From assembly GCA_035273665.1 (NCBI GenBank), contig DATEOW010000006.1:62001-126000 (forward strand): a DNA stretch of 64,000 nt. The letters are read 5' to 3'. Positions 7,263 through 16,074 of the stretch are shown in pieces. The DNA is from DATEEW01 sp035273665. Lineage in GTDB: Bacteria; Pseudomonadota; Gammaproteobacteria; Burkholderiales; SG8-39. Made by a program: the position numbers and the translations under genes. The notes under the pieces were generated by a model. It saw nothing but the letters and a program-made list of their open reading frames with translations. It was not told the DNA's origin and did not search any database. Each line of letters begins with the position of its first letter. Position 1 is the first letter of the stretch.

Positions 7263-8707
7263 GAAAGCTTCTTCTTGAGCAGTTCGGTCAGTTGCGCCGG
7301 ATTCCCTTTGCCTTTCGTCGCTTTCATCGCTTGACCGACCAGCGCATTGAAGGCCTTCTCCTTGCCGGCACGAAATTCTTCTACCGATTTCTGATTCGCT
7401 GCGAGCACTTGCTCGACTATCGCTTCGAGCGCTGCGCCGTCGGTAATCTGCTTCAGGCCTTTGCGTTCGATAATCTCGTCAGCATTTTTGCCTTCGCCGG
7501 CCCAAAGCGCGTCGAAAACTTCTTTGGCAATCTTTCCGGAAATCGTGTTGTCCAGGATGCGGGACAACAGTCCTGCCATCTGGGCGCTGTTGACGGGCGC
7601 ATCGACAATGTTCAAATCATTTCTGTTGAGTGCCGCGCTGAATTCGCCCATCAGCCAATTTGCTGCAAGCTTGGCAGCATCGTTTCCGCCAAGCGCTTGC
7701 AGGACATCTTCAAAGTAGTTGGCCATGTCCAAGGACGCGCCCAGCGTCTGCGCATCATAAGGCGATAGGCCCATATCGGCCTGATATCGCGCTTGCTTCG
7801 CCGCCGGTAACTCGGGCAATGCAGCACGTACACGTTCGATCCACTCTTCGCTTATTGAAAGCGGCAGCAAATCCGGATCAGGAAAATAACGGTAGTCATG
7901 CGCGTCTTCCTTCGACCGCATCATGCGGGTTTCCCCTCGTTCCGGATCGAAGAGAACGGTTGCTTGGTGGATCTTGCCGCCGTCTTCAAGCGTATGAATT
8001 TGCCAGGACGCCTCGTACTCGATGGCTTGTTGCAAAAAGCGAAAGGAATTGAGGTTCTTGATCTCGCGACGGGTGCCGAATTCTTTGTCGCCTACACGCC
8101 GCACAGAAACATTGGCGTCACAGCGAAACGACCCTTCTTGCATATTCCCGTCGCAAATGCCGATCCACTGTACTAGCGCATGCAAGGCCTTCGCATAGGC
8201 GACCGCTTCCTCGGCAGATCGCATATCCGGTTCCGAAACGATTTCGAGCAGTGGCGTACCGGCACGATTGAGATCGATGCCGCTTGCATCGATGAAATCC
8301 TCGTGCAGCGATTTCCCCGCATCTTCTTCAAGATGCGCGCGCGTGAGGCGAATCGTTTTCTCGCCTTGAGTGCTGAAAATTTTCATCGAACCGCCCTCGA
8401 CAATGGGCAGTTCGTACTGGCTGATTTGATAACCCTTCGGCAAATCCGGGTAGAAGTAATTCTTGCGCGCGAATATCGATTTACGATTGATTTTTGCGCC
8501 GATCGCGAGGCCGAAACGAATCGCCCGCTCGACGGCTCCTTTGTTCAATACAGGCAACACGCCGGGTAGCGCGATGTCGACCGCAGAAGCTTGGACGTTC
8601 GGCGCCGCGCCGAAATCCGTGGACGAACCCGAGAATATTTTCGAACGGGTTGAAAGTTGCGCATGTGTTTCCAAGCCAATGACGATCTCCCAGGCAGCCA
8701 TGCTCAT
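7259..8707 (-). CDS. gatB: Asp/Glu-tRNA amidotransferase subunit B
   Basis: Subunit B of the GatCAB complex, which phosphorylates and amidates mischarged Glu-tRNA(Gln) or Asp-tRNA(Asn). It is 482 aa, full length. Family blocks are WEIVIGLETHAQLST, the Cys-poor zinc-region equivalent, FYPDLPKGYQISQYE, LEEDAGKSLH, IEIVSEPDMRS-like LLEIVSEPDMRS, and the C-terminal YqeY-like tail AMKATKGKGNPAQLTELLKKKL, which contacts tRNA. The frame is open further upstream, but ATG 8707 overlaps the gatA stop as ATGA and gives MSMAAWEIVIG. It is last in the gatC-gatA-gatB operon. Confidence 0.96.
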   Translation of the reverse strand: MSMAAWEIVIGLETHAQLSTRSKIFSGSSTDFGAAPNVQASAVDIALPGVLPVLNKGAVERAIRFGLAIGAKINRKSIFARKNYFYPDLPKGYQISQYELPIVEGGSMKIFSTQGEKTIRLTRAHLEEDAGKSLHEDFIDASGIDLNRAGTPLLEIVSEPDMRSAEEAVAYAKALHALVQWIGICDGNMQEGSFRCDANVSVRRVGDKEFGTRREIKNLNSFRFLQQAIEYEASWQIHTLEDGGKIHQATVLFDPERGETRMMRSKEDAHDYRYFPDPDLLPLSISEEWIERVRAALPELPAAKQARYQADMGLSPYDAQTLGASLDMANYFEDVLQALGGNDAAKLAANWLMGEFSAALNRNDLNIVDAPVNSAQMAGLLSRILDNTISGKIAKEVFDALWAGEGKNADEIIERKGLKQITDGAALEAIVEQVLAANQKSVEEFRAGKEKAFNALVGQAMKATKGKGNPAQLTELLKKKLS

Positions 8708-10158
8708 ATTCCTTCGGGCTGGCGCAGGTGCCAATCGGTCGCGCACTGGAACTGGTGTGCGGCATTGAGCATGCGCGCTTCTGAAAAATAATCGCCGACG
8801 ATATGAAGCCCCGCGGGTAAGCCGTTTGCACCAAAACCGGCCGGGATAGACATTGCCGGCAAACCGGCGAGATTGGCCGCAATGGTATAGATATCGTTTA
8901 AGTACATCTGCACGGGATCTGCCGCTTTCTCGCCAAACTTAAATGCCACTGTCGGTGCAGTCGGACCCATGATCACATCGCACTGCTTGAACGCTTCGGC
9001 GAAATCATTGGCAATGAGCCGCCGGATACGTTGCGCTTTCAGGTAGTACGCATCGTAGTAGCCGTGCGACAACACGTAGGTTCCGACGAGGATGCGGCGC
9101 TTCACCTCTGCTCCGAAGCCCTGCGCGCGCGTCTTGCAATACATATCATTCAAGTCGCCGTACTCCGGCGCCCGGTAGCCATAACGCACGCCATCGAAGC
9201 GGGATAGATTGCTGGACGCTTCGGCAGGCGCGATAACGTAGTACGCCGGCACCGAGAGCCCGCTGTTCGGCAAACTAATATCGATTGTCGTAGCGCCCAG
9301 GTCGCGGTACTGGCGCAAGGCCGTCTCGACCACCGCACGCACATCGTCGCTCAGTCCTTCCCCAAAATATTCCTTGGGCAAACCGATGCGCAATCCCTGC
9401 AACGGCTTTTTCAGCTCGCGGGTGTAATCCTCCGCCGGCCGTTCGAGGCTGGTGGAATCGCGCGAATCGAAACCCGCCATGACATTGAGCAGCAGCCCGA
9501 GATCTTGCGCACTTTTGGCAAAAGGCCCGCCCTGATCCAGACTTGAGGCGAAGGCGATCATCCCGTAGCGAGAGACGACGCCGTAGGTCGGCTTCAACCC
9601 AGATACGTTGCAAAGCGCTGCGGGCTGGCGGATCGAGCCTCCCGTATCTGTGCCGGTCGACGCGGGTGCCATGCGCGATGCGACCGAAGCGGCGGAACCG
9701 CCGGATGAGCCGCCGGGAACGCAGTCCGTGTTCCACGGATTTCTGACCGGACCGAAATAGGAGGTCTCGTTAGACGAGCCCATGGCGAACTCGTCCATAT
9801 TGCATTTGCCCAGATTGACCGCGCCGGCGGCGTCAAAGCGCTCGATCACGTGAGCATCATAGGGGGCGACGAAGTTCTCCAACATTTTGGAGCCACATGT
9901 GGTGCGCCACCCTTTGGCCAGCCAAATATCTTTATGCGCGACGGGGATGCCGGTGAGCGGCGCAGCCTGTCCGCTCGCGAGGCGTGCATCGGCGGCGCGC
10001 GCTTGAGCGATGCTCTTTTCGACGTCTAGGGTGATGAATGCATTCAGACGACCGTTGAGCGCTTGAATCCGGCCAAGAAAAAGCTGCGTCAGTTCGACAC
10101 TGCTGATCGTTTTTGCCTGGAGGGCGGCGGCCATCTCGGCCAAGCTTGCGTTAAGCAT
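8704..10158 (-). CDS. gatA: Asp/Glu-tRNA amidotransferase subunit A
   Basis: Glutaminase/amidase subunit of GatCAB; it releases ammonia from glutamine for transamidation. It is a 484-aa amidase-signature enzyme. The catalytic triad region is intact: Lys in PVAHKDIW, the cis-Ser region GSSGGSAASVA and the nucleophile Ser in TGTDTGGSIRQPAALC. FGAEVKRRILVGTYVLS..YYDAYYLKAQ is a family hallmark. It lies 15 nt after gatC and overlaps gatB by 4 nt. Presence of GatCAB suggests the organism lacks a direct synthetase for Gln-tRNA or Asn-tRNA, as is common in betaproteobacteria. Confidence 0.97.
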   Translation of the reverse strand: MLNASLAEMAAALQAKTISSVELTQLFLGRIQALNGRLNAFITLDVEKSIAQARAADARLASGQAAPLTGIPVAHKDIWLAKGWRTTCGSKMLENFVAPYDAHVIERFDAAGAVNLGKCNMDEFAMGSSNETSYFGPVRNPWNTDCVPGGSSGGSAASVASRMAPASTGTDTGGSIRQPAALCNVSGLKPTYGVVSRYGMIAFASSLDQGGPFAKSAQDLGLLLNVMAGFDSRDSTSLERPAEDYTRELKKPLQGLRIGLPKEYFGEGLSDDVRAVVETALRQYRDLGATTIDISLPNSGLSVPAYYVIAPAEASSNLSRFDGVRYGYRAPEYGDLNDMYCKTRAQGFGAEVKRRILVGTYVLSHGYYDAYYLKAQRIRRLIANDFAEAFKQCDVIMGPTAPTVAFKFGEKAADPVQMYLNDIYTIAANLAGLPAMSIPAGFGANGLPAGLHIVGDYFSEARMLNAAHQFQCATDWHLRQPEGI

Positions 10159-10173
10159 GGAGAAGCCGGCTTA

Positions 10174-10461
10174 TTATTCGATGACTTTGGGAACGAGATA
10201 AAGCCCGTTTTCCACCCGGGGGGCGCCCGATTGGTAGAGTATGTGGCGATCTTCCTCGGTGACCGCATCTTCGCGCAGCCGCAGACTCAGATCCTGGGCA
10301 TGCGACATAGGCGCGATACCTGCAGTGTCCACGGCCTGCATCTGCTCAATCATGGCAAAAATGTCGTTCAGCTTGTCGCGTACCGGTGTAAGGTCCGCTT
10401 CCGAGAGCTCGATTCGAGCCAGAAGAGCGATGCGTTGGACTTGCTCAGGAGTGAGCGACAT
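10174..10461 (-). CDS. gatC: Asp/Glu-tRNA amidotransferase subunit C
   Basis: Small subunit that wraps around GatA and GatB and stabilises the amidotransferase. It is 95 aa, with the standard N-terminus MSLTPEQVQRIALLARIELSE, helix LTPVRDKLNDIFAMIEQMQAVDT and the C-terminal belt PMSHAQDLSLRLREDAVTE. The frame opens at a TTG two codons upstream; ATG 10461 was chosen to match the family. It is first in the gatCAB operon and divergent from mreB. Confidence 0.94.
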   Translation of the reverse strand: MSLTPEQVQRIALLARIELSEADLTPVRDKLNDIFAMIEQMQAVDTAGIAPMSHAQDLSLRLREDAVTEEDRHILYQSGAPRVENGLYLVPKVIE

Positions 10462-10493
10462 ATGCAATATTCCGCGAAAACAAGCGTTTAAAC

Positions 10494-10510
10494 TGCGCTA
10501 TTATAGCGCA
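10494..10510. promoter_or_regulatory. Palindromic divergent -10 region between gatC and mreB
   Basis: A perfect 8+1+8 inverted repeat TGCGCTATTATAGCGCA. On the minus strand it contains TATAAT (10505-10500), 39 nt before the gatC ATG; on the plus strand TATTAT (10499-10504), about 50 nt before the mreB ATG. I do not see good -35 boxes on either side. It may be a shared promoter core, an operator, or both. Confidence 0.45.
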
Positions 10511-10556
10511 ATCAATGCCCGCCCCCGAGGGGCAACCGCTCAGGACACCTATAAAA

Positions 10557-11600
10557 ATGCTGGGATTTCTACGCGCCTATTTTTCCGATGACCTCGCCAT
10601 TGACCTGGGTACAGCCAATACGCTGATCTACGTACGCGGCAAAGGTATTGTTCTGGACGAACCCTCCGTGGTCGCCATCCGCCAAGAGGGCGGACCCAAC
10701 GGCAAACGCATGATTCAAGCCGTGGGTAAGGAAGCAAAACAAATGTTGGGAAAAGCGCCCGGCACCATTACCGTGATTCGACCGATGAAAGACGGCGTGA
10801 TCGCCGATTTCACGGTGACCGAACAGATGCTCAAGCAGTTCATCAAGAAAGTGCATGTCTCGCGACTGTTGTCACCGAGCCCGCGCATCATCATCTGCGT
10901 GCCTTGCGGCTCGACGCAAGTAGAACGGCGCGCGATTCGCGAATCGGCGATCGGTGCAGGCGCCTCTCAGGTCTATCTCATCGAAGAGCCCATGGCCGCC
11001 GCAATCGGCGCGGATCTTCCGGTCGCGGAAGCAACCGGTTCGATGGTTGTGGATATCGGCGGCGGTACAACCGAAGTCGGCGTCATTTCGCTGAGCGGCA
11101 TGGTGTTCTCAAGCTCGGTGCGCGTCGGTGGAGACAAATTCGACGAGGCGATCATCAATTACATCCGCCGCAACTACGGCATGTTGATTGGCGATGCAAC
11201 CGCCGAAATGATCAAGAAAGATATCGGCTCTGCCTTCCCGGGCTCCGAAGTCAAAGAGATCGAAGTGAAAGGCCGCAACCTCGCCGAGGGTATCCCGCGC
11301 AGCTTCACCATTTCTTCGAATGAAATCTTGGAAGCCCTGACCGAACCGCTGAACCAGATCGTCAGTGCCGTCAAAACCGCGCTGGAACAGACGCCGCCGG
11401 AGCTTGGCGCGGATATCGCCGAGAAGGGCATGGTCCTCACCGGTGGTGGCGCGCTGCTGCGCGATCTCGACCGTTTGCTGATGGAAGAGACGGGCCTGCC
11501 GGTGATCGTCGCCGAAGACCCGCTGACTTGTGTCGTGCGAGGTTCCGGCAAGGCGCTCGAACGCATGGAAAAACTCGGCGGCATTTTCACAAACGAGTGA
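10557..11600 (+). CDS. mreB: Rod shape-determining protein MreB
   Basis: Actin-like cytoskeletal ATPase that positions the elongasome under the inner membrane. It is 347 aa, the usual length. Nucleotide-binding motifs are IDLGTANTLIY (phosphate 1), VVDIGGGTTEVGVIS (phosphate 2) and VLTGGGALLRDLD (adenosine). The N-terminal amphipathic MLGFLRAYFSDD is the membrane anchor. The open frame begins at 10515, but ATG 10557 gives the conserved N-terminus. It is first of mreBCD-mrdAB-rlpA; mreC starts 26 nt downstream. Confidence 0.97.
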   Translation: MLGFLRAYFSDDLAIDLGTANTLIYVRGKGIVLDEPSVVAIRQEGGPNGKRMIQAVGKEAKQMLGKAPGTITVIRPMKDGVIADFTVTEQMLKQFIKKVHVSRLLSPSPRIIICVPCGSTQVERRAIRESAIGAGASQVYLIEEPMAAAIGADLPVAEATGSMVVDIGGGTTEVGVISLSGMVFSSSVRVGGDKFDEAIINYIRRNYGMLIGDATAEMIKKDIGSAFPGSEVKEIEVKGRNLAEGIPRSFTISSNEILEALTEPLNQIVSAVKTALEQTPPELGADIAEKGMVLTGGGALLRDLDRLLMEETGLPVIVAEDPLTCVVRGSGKALERMEKLGGIFTNE

Positions 11601-11626
11601 TCGCCTACAGCGAAGCGAAGTAACGC

Positions 11627-12547
11627 TTGTACAGCACGTCCCGACTGGAGCACCAACCCCCGCAATTTTTCAAACGCGGCCCCTCCGCGCTTGCACGCCT
11701 GAGTTTCTTCGGCCTGCTTTCCATCATGCTGATGGTTCTCGACGCCCATTTCCACTATGCCGACGGCTTCCGCAATACGCTCGCGATGGTGGTCTATCCC
11801 ATTCAGCAGATCGCGATTGCGCCAGTCACCGCCTTCAACCATGTCAGCGAGTTCTTCAGCAGTCAGTCGCAATTGCGCGAACAAAATGCTCAGCTTCGCG
11901 GCGAGCATCTCAAGAACGCCCAGGCAACCCTGACGCTACAAGCATTGCAGGCGGAAAACGAGCAACTCCGCGAATTGCTCGCGGCCAAAAGCCGAGGGCC
12001 CGTCAAAAGCACCTTCGCGGAAATCATCTATGCCGGACGCGATCCGTTTAGCCGCAAGGTCATTATTGATAAGGGCGAAGACGATGGCATCCAATTAGGC
12101 CAGCCCGTCATCGATACGATGGGGGTGCTGGGACAGGTCACGCGTGTGTTGCCCCTCCTTGCCGAAGTGACCCTCATCACGGACAAGGATCACGCGATTC
12201 CGGTTCAAGTCGTGCGCAATGGGCTTCGGGGAATCGCCTTCGGGTCCGGAGATGGAAGCACACTTGAACTGCGCTTCATGCCGGCGAACGCGGAAATTCA
12301 AACCGGTGACGTGCTGGTCACTTCCGGACTTGACGATGTCTATCCGCGCGGCCTGCCTGTCGCGCAAGTTCTTAAAGTGGAGCGCGACGCGTCTTATGCT
12401 TTTGCCAAAATTTCGCTCCTGCCGAGCGGCGGCACGAACCGACACCGGCAAGTGCTGGTCTTAACGCGGGGAGAAAGCGCGCCGCCTTATCCCGCAGCGG
12501 AAGAAAAGAAGGGCGCCGCAAAGCCTAAAGGAGCGAAGCCGCGATGA
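11627..12547 (+). CDS. mreC: Rod shape-determining protein MreC
   Basis: Bitopic inner-membrane protein of the elongasome that activates PBP2-RodA. It is 306 aa: a short cytoplasmic tail, a membrane segment at about residues 25-45 (LARLSFFGLLSIMLMVLDAHF), a coiled coil at about 75-115 (LREQNAQLRGEHLKNAQATL..LQAENEQLRELLA), then the beta-rich periplasmic domain with VIDKGEDDGIQLGQPVID and GDVLVTSGLDDVYPRGLPV. The C-terminus is Lys/Ala-rich. Translation appears to start at TTG 11627; the next in-frame ATG would delete the tail and most of the membrane helix. It overlaps mreD by ATGA. Confidence 0.93.
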   Translation: MYSTSRLEHQPPQFFKRGPSALARLSFFGLLSIMLMVLDAHFHYADGFRNTLAMVVYPIQQIAIAPVTAFNHVSEFFSSQSQLREQNAQLRGEHLKNAQATLTLQALQAENEQLRELLAAKSRGPVKSTFAEIIYAGRDPFSRKVIIDKGEDDGIQLGQPVIDTMGVLGQVTRVLPLLAEVTLITDKDHAIPVQVVRNGLRGIAFGSGDGSTLELRFMPANAEIQTGDVLVTSGLDDVYPRGLPVAQVLKVERDASYAFAKISLLPSGGTNRHRQVLVLTRGESAPPYPAAEEKKGAAKPKGAKPR

Positions 12548-13059
12548 ACACCAATAGCTCTCGGATTCTGCGGCCGGCCAAACTGGGTTTTATTTTCACC
12601 ACGACGTTGGTCGCGTTGGCGTTGAATATGCTGCCATGGCCAGACGTGCGCTGGGTGCCCGACTTCCTCGCGGTTGTCATCATATTTTGGTGTACGCATC
12701 AGCCGCGCAAAATGGGGATGGGCGTTGCCTTTGTCCTCGGACTCGCAATGGATGTAGTGAATGGCACTTTGATCGGACAACATGCCCTGGCCTACACGCT
12801 TCTCGCCTTCGGTGCGTTCGTGATTCATCGTCGGGTTCATTGGTTTACCCAGTGGCAGCAATCCTTGCATGTACTCGCGCTGCTGCTCATCGCGCAGACA
12901 GTCATGCTCATCGTTCGCATGATCGCCGGCGGAACTTTTCCGGGAATGTTGATTTACGTCGGAAGCGTCATTTCGGCGCTGCTGTGGCCTGTAGTGACCT
13001 TGATCTTACTCACCCCGCAACGCATGGCCGAGAATGTGGATGCCAACCGTCCTCTTTGA
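12544..13059 (+). CDS. mreD: Rod shape-determining protein MreD
   Basis: Small polytopic inner-membrane partner of MreC and PBP2; 171 aa with about five hydrophobic segments. PDFLAVVIIFWCTHQPRKMG and GLAMDVVNGTLIGQHALAYTLLAF are recognisable MreD blocks. It is coupled to mreC by a 4-nt overlap, and mrdA starts 15 nt downstream. Confidence 0.93.
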   Translation: MNTNSSRILRPAKLGFIFTTTLVALALNMLPWPDVRWVPDFLAVVIIFWCTHQPRKMGMGVAFVLGLAMDVVNGTLIGQHALAYTLLAFGAFVIHRRVHWFTQWQQSLHVLALLLIAQTVMLIVRMIAGGTFPGMLIYVGSVISALLWPVVTLILLTPQRMAENVDANRPL

Positions 13060-13074
13060 GTTCGGCCATCACCG

Positions 13075-14982
13075 ATGAGCATCGCCGAATTTCGCGATCA
13101 CGACCGCGAAATGCATCGTTTCCGCTCGCGGATCGCGGCGGCCGGCGTGATCGTGCTCACGGCTTTCGGAATTTTGCTCGGACGCTTCGCGTACCTGCAG
13201 TTTTTTAAACACGATTATTACCAAACGAAGGCGGAGGACAATCGCATTTCGATCGTCCCCATTCTGCCCAACCGAGGATTGATCCTCGACCGCAACGGCG
13301 TCGTTCTCGCCCGCAATTACTCAGCCTATACCTTGGAGATCAACCCGAACAAGGTTGCCAACGTCGAGGAGACCATACGCGACCTGAGCAAGATCATGGA
13401 CATCGAAGCACGGGACCGCAATCGTTTTCGTAAATTGCGCGCGGAGCTCAAGGGCGCCGAAAGTCTCCCGATTCGAACCCGTCTGAGCGAAAAGGATGTC
13501 GCGCAGTTTGCCGCCAACGCTTATCGGTTCCCCGGCGTTGAAATCAAGGCGCGGCTTTATCGTCAGTATCCCTATGGCGAACTTGCCTCGCACGCGATGG
13601 GCTATCTCGGTCGGATTAACGATCGCGATCTCGAAAAACTCGAAGAGGACGAGCAGCTCGTCAACTATAAAGGCACGGACCACATCGGTAAGACCGGTCT
13701 CGAACAATTTTACGAATACGAATTGCACGGCGTAACCGGCTCGGCGCAAGTGGAAATCGACGCGAACGGCAAAGGGATTCGAACCATTTCGTCGAAAGCG
13801 CCGATTCCCGGCAATAACCTGACCTTAACCCTGGACGCGAAACTGCAAGAACTCGCCGAACAGGCTTTCGGCAACTATCGCGGTGCGCTAGTCGCCATCG
13901 AACCGGCCACCGGCGGCGTGCTCGCGTTCGTCAGCAAGCCGGGATATGACCCCAATCTTTTTGTCGACGGCATCGATTCAGAATCGTGGAACGAGCTGAA
14001 TAAGTCGATCGACCGTCCGCTAAACAATCGCGCAATCAACGGCGCCTATCCGCCCGGATCGACTTTCAAACCCTTCATGGCGTTGATGGCTTTGGAACTG
14101 GGTAAGCGAACGCCCGAGTACACGATTTCGGACCCGGGTTATTTCACTTTGCCTGGGCAAGGTCACCGTTATCGCGACTGGAAGGTGGGTGGCCATGGTG
14201 TGGTGAACCTGCACAAATCCGTGGTGATCTCTTGCGACACCTACTACTACGGGCTAGCCGTCGATACGGATATCGATCAATTGCACGCCTTCATGTCTCA
14301 ATTGGGTTTTGGTCGGCCTACAGGAATCGATATCAAAGGCGAAAGCAGCGGGCTCCTACCTTCGCGCGCTTGGAAGAAAAAGCGTTTTAAAACACCCGGC
14401 GAACAAAAATGGTACACGGGCGACAGCGTCTCTGTGGGCATCGGCCAGGGTTATAACCTCGCAACGCCGATGCAACTGGCTTATGCAACCGCGGTTCTTG
14501 CCAACAATGGTGTCGCCTTCAAACCACATTTGGTGCGGACAGTCACCGATGTGCGAACCGGCACTCAGCGCGTCATAGAGCCTGAGCCTGTACGCACCGT
14601 TCCGCTCAATCAAAAATGGGTCAACCTCGTCAAAGCGGCGATGGTGGACGTCACGCGTCCCGGCGGGACTGCCTCCGTAGCAGGCCGGGGAACGCCGTAC
14701 AGTTTTGCCGGGAAAACGGGTACCGCTCAGGTTATCGGCATCAAGCAGGGTGAGAAATACGACGAGCGACGCATTTCCGAGCGGTTTCACGATCATGCGC
14801 TGTTCGTCGCTTTTGCGCCGGCAGATCAACCCAAGATCGCGATAGGCATCATGGTGGAAAACGGCAAGCATGGCAGCAGCACCGCGGCGCCAATCGCGCG
14901 CCTAGTGTTCGATTACCATTTACTTGGCAAGCTCCCGGCGAAACCGGTAGCGCCCGAAGCTGAAGAAGGAGAGGACGAGTAG
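13075..14982 (+). CDS. mrdA: Penicillin-binding protein 2 (elongation transpeptidase)
   Basis: Class B PBP that cross-links peptidoglycan during cell elongation. It is 635 aa. It has a short cytoplasmic tail, one membrane helix at about 22-42, the pedestal domain (RLYRQYPYGELASHAMGYLG, GKTGLEQFYEYELHG) and a transpeptidase domain with S329-T-F-K (PGSTFKPFMA), the SxN equivalent SCD and KTGTAQ. All catalytic motifs are intact. mrdB starts on the base after its stop, so they are coupled. Transmembrane anchoring puts the active site in the periplasm. Confidence 0.97.
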   Translation: MSIAEFRDHDREMHRFRSRIAAAGVIVLTAFGILLGRFAYLQFFKHDYYQTKAEDNRISIVPILPNRGLILDRNGVVLARNYSAYTLEINPNKVANVEETIRDLSKIMDIEARDRNRFRKLRAELKGAESLPIRTRLSEKDVAQFAANAYRFPGVEIKARLYRQYPYGELASHAMGYLGRINDRDLEKLEEDEQLVNYKGTDHIGKTGLEQFYEYELHGVTGSAQVEIDANGKGIRTISSKAPIPGNNLTLTLDAKLQELAEQAFGNYRGALVAIEPATGGVLAFVSKPGYDPNLFVDGIDSESWNELNKSIDRPLNNRAINGAYPPGSTFKPFMALMALELGKRTPEYTISDPGYFTLPGQGHRYRDWKVGGHGVVNLHKSVVISCDTYYYGLAVDTDIDQLHAFMSQLGFGRPTGIDIKGESSGLLPSRAWKKKRFKTPGEQKWYTGDSVSVGIGQGYNLATPMQLAYATAVLANNGVAFKPHLVRTVTDVRTGTQRVIEPEPVRTVPLNQKWVNLVKAAMVDVTRPGGTASVAGRGTPYSFAGKTGTAQVIGIKQGEKYDERRISERFHDHALFVAFAPADQPKIAIGIMVENGKHGSSTAAPIARLVFDYHLLGKLPAKPVAPEAEEGEDE

Positions 14983-16074
14983 ATGGGCCGCCTCTGGCAT
15001 TCGCTGACCAAGAACATTGATACCCCACTGATGTTCATCGCCGGGATGATTGTGCTGCTCGGTTTGTTTACGCTTTATAGCGCGGCCAATGAAAACATGG
15101 TTCGCGTCAACACTCAGCTCATGAACATTGGCATTGCGCTATTCGCCATGTGGATCGCGGCGCAGATTCCTCCGCAAACGCTGATGCGCCTCGCGTTGCC
15201 AGCGTACCTGATCGGCGTCGCCTTGCTCATTGCGGTGGCGATGTTCGGTGACATCGTCAATGGTGCGCGGCGCTGGCTTCATGTCGGCGTTACGCGATTC
15301 CAACCTTCGGAAATGATGAAAATCGCCATGCCCCTGATGCTGGCTTGGTACTTCCACAAGCACGAGGCGGTTCTACGCACCCGGGACTTCATTTTTGCGA
15401 CCGTGCTGCTTGCCATTCCGGCTGCTTTAATCATGCGCCAACCCGATCTAGGCACTGCCTTACTCGTGCTCGCCGCCGGCTTTTACATCATCTTCCTGGC
15501 CGGACTGCCTTGGCGAATCATCGGCGTATTGGCGGGAATCGTCGCGGCCGCGACACCCGTCATGTGGTCCTTCTTGCACGACTATCAGCAACGACGCATT
15601 CTCACTTTGATCAACCCCACAAGTGATCCGCTCGGCGCGGGCTATCACATCATTCAATCAACCATTGCTGTGGGCTCCGGGGGCTTAACCGGTAAGGGCT
15701 GGTTACAAGGGACACAAACGCACCTTGAATTCATCCCGGAGCGACACACCGATTTTATCTTTGCCGTTTATTCGGAAGAATTCGGTCTGGTCGGCAACTG
15801 TATTCTGCTATTGCTGTACCTCGCCTTAATCGGCCGCGGCCTTATGATTGCCAGCGGCGCGGCGAGTTTTTTCGGGCGACTCCTCGCCGGCGCGCTGACC
15901 CTTAGCTTTTTCACCTATGCGTTCGTCAACATGGGTATGGTGAGCGGCATATTGCCGGTGGTCGGCGTGCCTTTACCTTTGATCAGTTACGGCGGAACCG
16001 CTCTTGTTACCTTGTTTCTGGGAATCGGCATCCTCATGAGCATCCACAAACACCGCAAGCTCGTGCAGACATGA
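14983..16074 (+). CDS. mrdB: RodA peptidoglycan glycosyltransferase
   Basis: SEDS-family polymerase that extends glycan strands from lipid II together with PBP2. It is 363 aa with about ten membrane segments. The SEDS landmarks are visible: NGARRWLHVGVTRFQPSEMMKIAMPL, MRQPDLGTALLV (the conserved catalytic Asp lies in this region), SEEFGLVGN and GVPLPLISYGGTALVTLF. It abuts mrdA without a gap and overlaps rlpA by 4 nt. The short N-terminus and length are typical of RodA and not FtsW. Confidence 0.96.
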   Translation: MGRLWHSLTKNIDTPLMFIAGMIVLLGLFTLYSAANENMVRVNTQLMNIGIALFAMWIAAQIPPQTLMRLALPAYLIGVALLIAVAMFGDIVNGARRWLHVGVTRFQPSEMMKIAMPLMLAWYFHKHEAVLRTRDFIFATVLLAIPAALIMRQPDLGTALLVLAAGFYIIFLAGLPWRIIGVLAGIVAAATPVMWSFLHDYQQRRILTLINPTSDPLGAGYHIIQSTIAVGSGGLTGKGWLQGTQTHLEFIPERHTDFIFAVYSEEFGLVGNCILLLLYLALIGRGLMIASGAASFFGRLLAGALTLSFFTYAFVNMGMVSGILPVVGVPLPLISYGGTALVTLFLGIGILMSIHKHRKLVQT

